Source: Planctomycetota bacterium
Lineage (GTDB): Bacteria; Planctomycetota; Phycisphaerae; WQYP01
DNA length: 57,192 nucleotides
NCBI GenBank assembly: GCA_021790385.1
Contig: JAJYDW010000017.1
Span: 1 to 57,192 of the forward strand
Reading direction: 5' to 3'
The notes beneath the pieces were generated by a model. The model had not been told where the DNA came from. It made no database searches and saw only the letters and a program-made list of their open reading frames with translations. This document shows positions 53,615 to 57,192 of the stretch, in pieces. Made by a program: the position numbers and the translations under genes. How positions within the stretch are numbered: position 1 is the stretch's first letter; each line of letters begins with the position of its first letter.

Positions 53615-55240
53615 TCAGACTGGCGGAGCCAGACGCGGCCTGCACGTGGAACCCGCAGGGGTATCCTGCACGTCCACACCCAACGCCGCCAACTCCCGTC
53701 GGAGGGCATCGCTGGCTGTGAAATCCCTGCTTTTACGGGCTTGTAGGCGCTGGTGCATCAAGGCATCCACCTTTTTCTGGATGACCGGGGGCAGTGCCCG
53801 CAGCGGCGGGAAAATAACGCCCAAGACGTGGTCCACCCGGCGCAGCGCCGCCAGGCCGGAACGCGCCGTGGGATAGTCCAACTTTCCTTTTTTGGCCAGC
53901 GGATTGGCCCATGTGAATAGCGCCGCCAGGGCGGCGGAAATGTTAAGATCGTCATCCATGGCCTGGGAAAATTCGTCGATCATGGCCGCTTCATCCGCAG
54001 CCAACAACACCGCATGCGCGGCCGTTCGGCCCGGTTCGACGCCCGCGAACCCTGCTGTGTCGCCATCGCCGGCGGCTTCATCCACCGCGGCCACTGTCCG
54101 CGTGAGCTTATCGGCCAGATCGCGCAGAGATGTAATGGCCGCAGCGGCTTCATGCAGGCTTTGCAGGGTAAAATTCGTGGTTTCGCGATAGCGCGTGCAA
54201 ATCAGGGCGTAGCGGATCACCAGCGGGTCGTAGCCTTTCCCGGTCAGATCACCCATGGTGAAAAAGTTGCCCTTCGATTTGGACATTTTCTCACCATTGA
54301 CCATGAGATGCCGCGTATGCATCCAGCATCTGGCAAACTCCTTACCGGTGGCTCCTTCTGACTGGGCAATTTCACATTCATGATGCGGGAAGATATTGTC
54401 TTCTCCACCGGTATGAATATCCAGAGATTCGCCCAGGAAGTGCATAGCCATGGCACTGCATTCAATATGCCAACCCGGATATCCTTCACCCCATGGAGAA
54501 TTCCAGCGCATCAGGTGGGCGCGATCCGGCTTCCACAGAAAAAAATCGGCCGGGTGGCGTTTGGCGGCCTGGCTGTTGGTACGTCCGCCGGCACCATGGG
54601 CCAGTCGGCTTAAATCATTGCCGGATAATTTTCCGTAAGCTCCAAAGCTGCCCACATCGTAATACACCACCCCATCGGCGGCTACATAGGCGTGGCCGTT
54701 GGCCAGCAGACGCTGAATCAGTTGGATGAAATCGTCTATATGTCGAGTGGGCCGCGGCATTACCACTTCGCGGGCGGCGGCATCGTCGGCCCGGTCGTAA
54801 TCAGCGACTACAGCCAAACCCAAGGCCCGGGCATCGGCCAAGAATGCCGCGGCAAAAAAATCCGCCACCTGAAATGGATTATTGGGGTCAGCCACCAGGG
54901 CTTGGCCGGACTTTTTGGTGGCCTTCATTTTTTCCACGGCCAGTTGCAGTTTATCCTGGCCGGCACCGTCAGCCACGGCATCATCGGTCATGTGGCCGAC
55001 GTCCGTCATGTTCATTACCTGCTGAACGCGGGCCTGGCGGAATTCCAGGTAGCGTCGCAGGACATCGGCGAACAGAAACGCCCGGAAATTTCCGATGTGG
55101 GCGTAATCGTACACAGTGGGACCGCAGGAATACATGCGGATAACAGCCCCACGCAGTGGATCTGCGGAATCTGGCCCCGGAACCAACGGAATAAATTCCG
55201 CCAGACTATGGCTGAGCGTGTTATAAAACATCGTGGGCAT
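53615..55240 (-). CDS. cysS: Cysteinyl-tRNA synthetase
   Basis: A 541-residue class I synthetase. The HIGH-type motif is 'YDYAHIGNFRAF' in 'MYSCGPTVYDYAHIGNFR', whose Cys is a zinc ligand, followed by 'PGWHIECSAM', 'HTGGEDNIFPHHECEIAQSEG' (His/Cys zinc site) and 'GEKMSKSKGNFF' (KMSKS loop). It charges tRNA-Cys. The N-terminal insertion between the HIGH motif and the anticodon domain is slightly longer than in E. coli (461 residues), with 'KMKATKKSGQALVADPNNPFQVADF' as an extra segment. The anticodon-binding domain extends to the C-terminus. The start at 55240 has GGAG 11 nt upstream. It follows the PpiC gene by 56 nt, probably in one transcript. Confidence 0.96.
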   Translation of the reverse strand: MPTMFYNTLSHSLAEFIPLVPGPDSADPLRGAVIRMYSCGPTVYDYAHIGNFRAFLFADVLRRYLEFRQARVQQVMNMTDVGHMTDDAVADGAGQDKLQLAVEKMKATKKSGQALVADPNNPFQVADFFAAAFLADARALGLAVVADYDRADDAAAREVVMPRPTRHIDDFIQLIQRLLANGHAYVAADGVVYYDVGSFGAYGKLSGNDLSRLAHGAGGRTNSQAAKRHPADFFLWKPDRAHLMRWNSPWGEGYPGWHIECSAMAMHFLGESLDIHTGGEDNIFPHHECEIAQSEGATGKEFARCWMHTRHLMVNGEKMSKSKGNFFTMGDLTGKGYDPLVIRYALICTRYRETTNFTLQSLHEAAAAITSLRDLADKLTRTVAAVDEAAGDGDTAGFAGVEPGRTAAHAVLLAADEAAMIDEFSQAMDDDLNISAALAALFTWANPLAKKGKLDYPTARSGLAALRRVDHVLGVIFPPLRALPPVIQKKVDALMHQRLQARKSRDFTASDALRRELAALGVDVQDTPAGSTCRPRLAPPV

Positions 55241-55296
55241 GAACGGCCTGACTCCGGCAGGTTACGTCGGCTGGTGATACGGCACAAAAGCCCAAG

Positions 55297-56421
55297 CTAC
55301 TGCGCAGCGGGAGTTTTTGGCTTGTTCTGGGAACCTTTGGCAGCCTTCTGCTGAGCGGCTTTATTACGGGCCGCCTGAGCCAACGCAGCCGCACGCAGGG
55401 CTGCATATTGCTGTTGCAAAATGGGATTGTCAATTTTAATTTTAGCCGCGTGCCATAGACGGGCAATTTCCCGCTGGCCCCATTGGTTTTCCAGCGCCTG
55501 GCTGATTTTTTTCACGATAATCGGCCGCACCTTGTTCATCGACACCTTCTGGGCAGGAATTTTTTCCAGCAGCCACAGCAGGTGAAATTCCCCGTTGATC
55601 GGGATGGACGGCGAAAGTTTACCGGGGGTCAGGCGTGCTGCAGTATGCAGTAAAACTTTGGGCAAGGTCGTATTGTCCAGCGGAATCAAGACCACCCCGC
55701 CATTTTGCGCTGTTTGTTGATCTAAACTCATGGCCCGGGCCACCTGCTCCGGATTTTTGTTCTCTTTCATAATCAGGTGGCGCACGGTAACGGCATCACG
55801 AATACTGCCAACCACTATATCCACCGCTTTAACCTTCGGACCAAAGTTGATGTTATAGGCTTCCTGAATCTGATTCTTGGTCACATGGATATGTCCCTTG
55901 GCCAGGGCTTTGACATAAGCACCGCGCCAAAGCTCCAGCCGGAATTGCGGCACGGTCTTTCCCCGCATCGCCAGCACTCGGGCCAGGGCAGCATGGCGCT
56001 GGCCCTGCGGAACGTGCTCTGCGGTAAGCCGCTGCAGAATTTTTTCTTCCTCGGCATCCACCACGCTCTTGCCCACGTGAATACCTTCCTTGGCGCACGC
56101 CTGCCGCAACAAGGTTACCTGCACCCATTGGCTAAATAGATGCATGCCGTAAAGTTGGGTCAACGTTTTATTAAATGCTCCGGCGCTAAGCTTTTGGCCA
56201 TTGATTTGCGCCAGCACCGGCTCCTGTGGGCCTGCCAGTTTCGGCAGGAGTGAAATGTGCACGGTCTTGCCCGTGTCGGATGTGGCGGCACCGGCGACTT
56301 TGCCGACACTCATGCCGGTCAGTCCCAATCCCAACAAGGTTGTACCAGCCGCGGTTACCACAAGGGATCGCCAGGTCGAACCGATACCATCCGCAATCGG
56401 AGAGAAAAGTTTGGTTTTCAA
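55297..56421 (-). CDS. PpiC/SurA-like peptidyl-prolyl isomerase
   Basis: A 374-residue exported protein. The N-terminal region has a hydrophobic signal-like stretch (about 20-45) ending 'GAAT'. A SurA/PrsA-type helical chaperone N-domain ('VLAQINGQKLSAGAFNKTLTQLYGMHLFSQWVQVTLLRQACAKEGIHV', about 65-110) follows. A PpiC parvulin core then lies in the second half, with 'TVRHLIMKENKNPEQVARAMSLDQQTAQNGGVV' and 'LTPGKLSPSIPINGEFHLLWLLEK'. The Lys/Ala-rich tail (about 330-374) is low complexity. It assists folding of exported or outer-membrane proteins. The initiation codon is TTG (56421), preceded by AGGAG at 6 nt. cysS follows at 56 nt. Confidence 0.88.
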   Translation of the reverse strand: MKTKLFSPIADGIGSTWRSLVVTAAGTTLLGLGLTGMSVGKVAGAATSDTGKTVHISLLPKLAGPQEPVLAQINGQKLSAGAFNKTLTQLYGMHLFSQWVQVTLLRQACAKEGIHVGKSVVDAEEEKILQRLTAEHVPQGQRHAALARVLAMRGKTVPQFRLELWRGAYVKALAKGHIHVTKNQIQEAYNINFGPKVKAVDIVVGSIRDAVTVRHLIMKENKNPEQVARAMSLDQQTAQNGGVVLIPLDNTTLPKVLLHTAARLTPGKLSPSIPINGEFHLLWLLEKIPAQKVSMNKVRPIIVKKISQALENQWGQREIARLWHAAKIKIDNPILQQQYAALRAAALAQAARNKAAQQKAAKGSQNKPKTPAAQ

Positions 56422-56685
56422 TCGAAACTCCTGTTAAAAGTTGCCAACCGCCACATGCAGGTCTTCTTGACTTACCGCCGACCATTGCCAGTTCCTAATA
56501 AGGCCCCGGACAGTTGCATTTACACTATCCTAGTATCATCGCGACAATTTGGCCAGCCATGGTTACTGTGCGGAAACAACCATACCGTTCTACGGGCAGG
56601 ACCTGAACTTGTCATCCCGGCGGCCATCAGAATTAACAGCCGATTGCTTTGCCATGGAACGACTGCGGCCACGAATACTCAGTCC
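56422..56685. other. Intergenic region between PpiC gene and PEP-CTERM remnant
   Basis: Upstream of the PpiC-like gene the minus strand has an imperfect TAGTGT near 56520-56540 as a possible -10, without a fitting -35. No complete gene is supported. The plus strand leads into the PEP-CTERM remnant. Confidence 0.3.
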
Positions 56686-57036
56686 ATAATATACGTGTCG
56701 CTGGATATTGCGCACGATCTGCTTACCTTGGGTTTCAACGGAGTTCAGATGGCCTTTAACTTGACGGGTTCGTACAGTTCCTACAACTGGTATGGCGACA
56801 AATCGATAAGTTTTCGGGACCAGGGCAGCAACGTCCCAAATTCAGGCGAGATGGGCGGCGAGAATGGTGGCTCGGGTAACTTGTTTTGTACCTCCACAGT
56901 CTCACCATTCGTCGGAGCCACCGGGGCTTCCGTGCGCGGTCAGGACAGGAACAATGCGGTGCCTGTTCCCGAATCTACAGCGCTGGGGTTGCTGTGTGCG
57001 GGGGCCTTGAGCCTGCTGCTCATCTGCCGGAGGTGA
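56686..57036 (+). pseudogene. Remnant of a PEP-CTERM protein
   Basis: The last 117 residues of a plus-strand frame look like the C-terminal part of a PEP-CTERM exported protein. A beta-rich segment ('LTLGFNGVQMAFNLTGSYSSYNWYGDKSISFRDQGS') is followed by a Gly/Ser-rich linker and the sorting signal 'VPVPESTALGLLCAGALSLLLICRR'. This has the VPEP-like turn, one transmembrane helix and a final Arg-Arg. The second Pro of the motif is Ser. No signal peptide or initiation site precedes it, so the N-terminal part is missing. The 5' end given is approximate. It abuts the IS630 element. Confidence 0.55.
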
Positions 57037-57065
57037 CGGGTTCTTTAACCTCCCCGCATGGTGGT

Positions 57066-57192
57066 CTAGTGTAGTGTCCCTAACGCTTCTTTACACTTGG
57101 CAACTTTCGCCAAGACTGTGTCGGCATCTTTGGTCCAGGTAAATACTTTCGGGTTGGTGTTGTGGGCGTCAAGGAATCGGTGAATGGCGGTC
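57066..57192 (-). mobile_element. 3' end of an IS630-family transposase gene
   Basis: The minus strand encodes the last 41 residues of a transposase that runs off the right edge of the window. It reads '..TAIHRFLDAHNTNPKVF' then 'TWTKDADTVLAKVAKCKEAL' and ends GTLH. The 'F-x-W-x-K-x-A-D-x-I/V-L' pattern is the hallmark of IS630-type transposase C-termini (DDE superfamily). The gene end lies 30 nt from the PEP-CTERM remnant. The terminal inverted repeat and TA target duplication cannot be defined without the rest of the element. Confidence 0.85.

Overview
The window looks like chromosomal DNA of a planctomycete, most likely a Phycisphaerae-type lineage. This is inferred, not searched. The signs are a DUF1559-like pseudopilin ending in an H-Xn-DG motif, a decayed PEP-CTERM protein, a RhaI-type TIM-barrel isomerase, a GH29 fucosidase, many secreted or single-pass proteins without recognised families, and short mixed-strand operons with housekeeping genes scattered among them. 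No phage or conjugative module and no CRISPR array was seen. The only mobile DNA is the 3' end of an IS630-type transposase cut by the right edge.

Layout. 1-9.6 kb: tRNA-Ser(GGA), a secreted TPR/coiled-coil protein, a YlbF-family protein, a lone atpC, a lone MCE/MlaD protein, a degenerate metalloprotease-like protein, rpsB with a structured leader, a PAP2 phosphatase, and the gmd-fcl operon for GDP-L-fucose. 9.9-16.2 kb: a fused Gfo/Idh/MocA-aldo/keto reductase, a CPA2 antiporter with universal-stress-protein domains, an MnmE-like GTPase lacking the catalytic C-terminus, and a 2Fe-2S ferredoxin. 16.6-28.4 kb: several small unknown proteins, a methyltransferase, a uronate isomerase-like amidohydrolase, a 2-hydroxyacid dehydrogenase, transketolase, prephenate dehydrogenase, an orphan ribbon-helix-helix protein, alpha-L-fucosidase and a zinc-ribbon membrane protein. 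28.6-39.8 kb: mutS, a pseudopilin-like protein, shikimate kinase, an aldo/keto reductase, dnaA, a large membrane glycosyltransferase-like protein and an alpha/beta hydrolase. 40.3-46.4 kb: a translationally coupled export operon (lipoprotein outer-membrane factor, periplasmic adaptor, RND pump), preceded by a small predicted secreted protein with a textbook promoter. 46.6-57.2 kb: an SQR-like flavoprotein with a tightly coupled 46-residue protein, a nitroreductase, an L-rhamnose isomerase-like protein, an active/inactive M16 peptidase pair, a gene remnant, a PpiC-type isomerase followed by cysS, a PEP-CTERM remnant and the IS630 end.

Functional links. gmd and fcl make GDP-L-fucose, while the GH29 enzyme and the RhaI-like isomerase suggest turnover of deoxy sugars. 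tkt, tyrA and aroK belong to carbon and aromatic amino-acid metabolism but are dispersed. atpC, rpsB and dnaA each lack their customary partners (atpD, tsf, dnaN).

Promoters and starts. Sigma-70-like promoters with about 17-bp spacing are readable upstream of many genes. Four genes (methyltransferase, tyrA, mutS and the small gene ahead of the export operon) have a -10 hexamer ending 6-7 nt before the ATG. This predicts leaderless mRNAs in a genome where most other genes have clear Shine-Dalgarno sequences. I see no single spectacular new system. The best candidates for follow-up are the 46-residue partner of the SQR-like protein, the leaderless gene heading the RND operon, the Gfo-AKR fusion and the MnmE-like GTPase without its catalytic tail.
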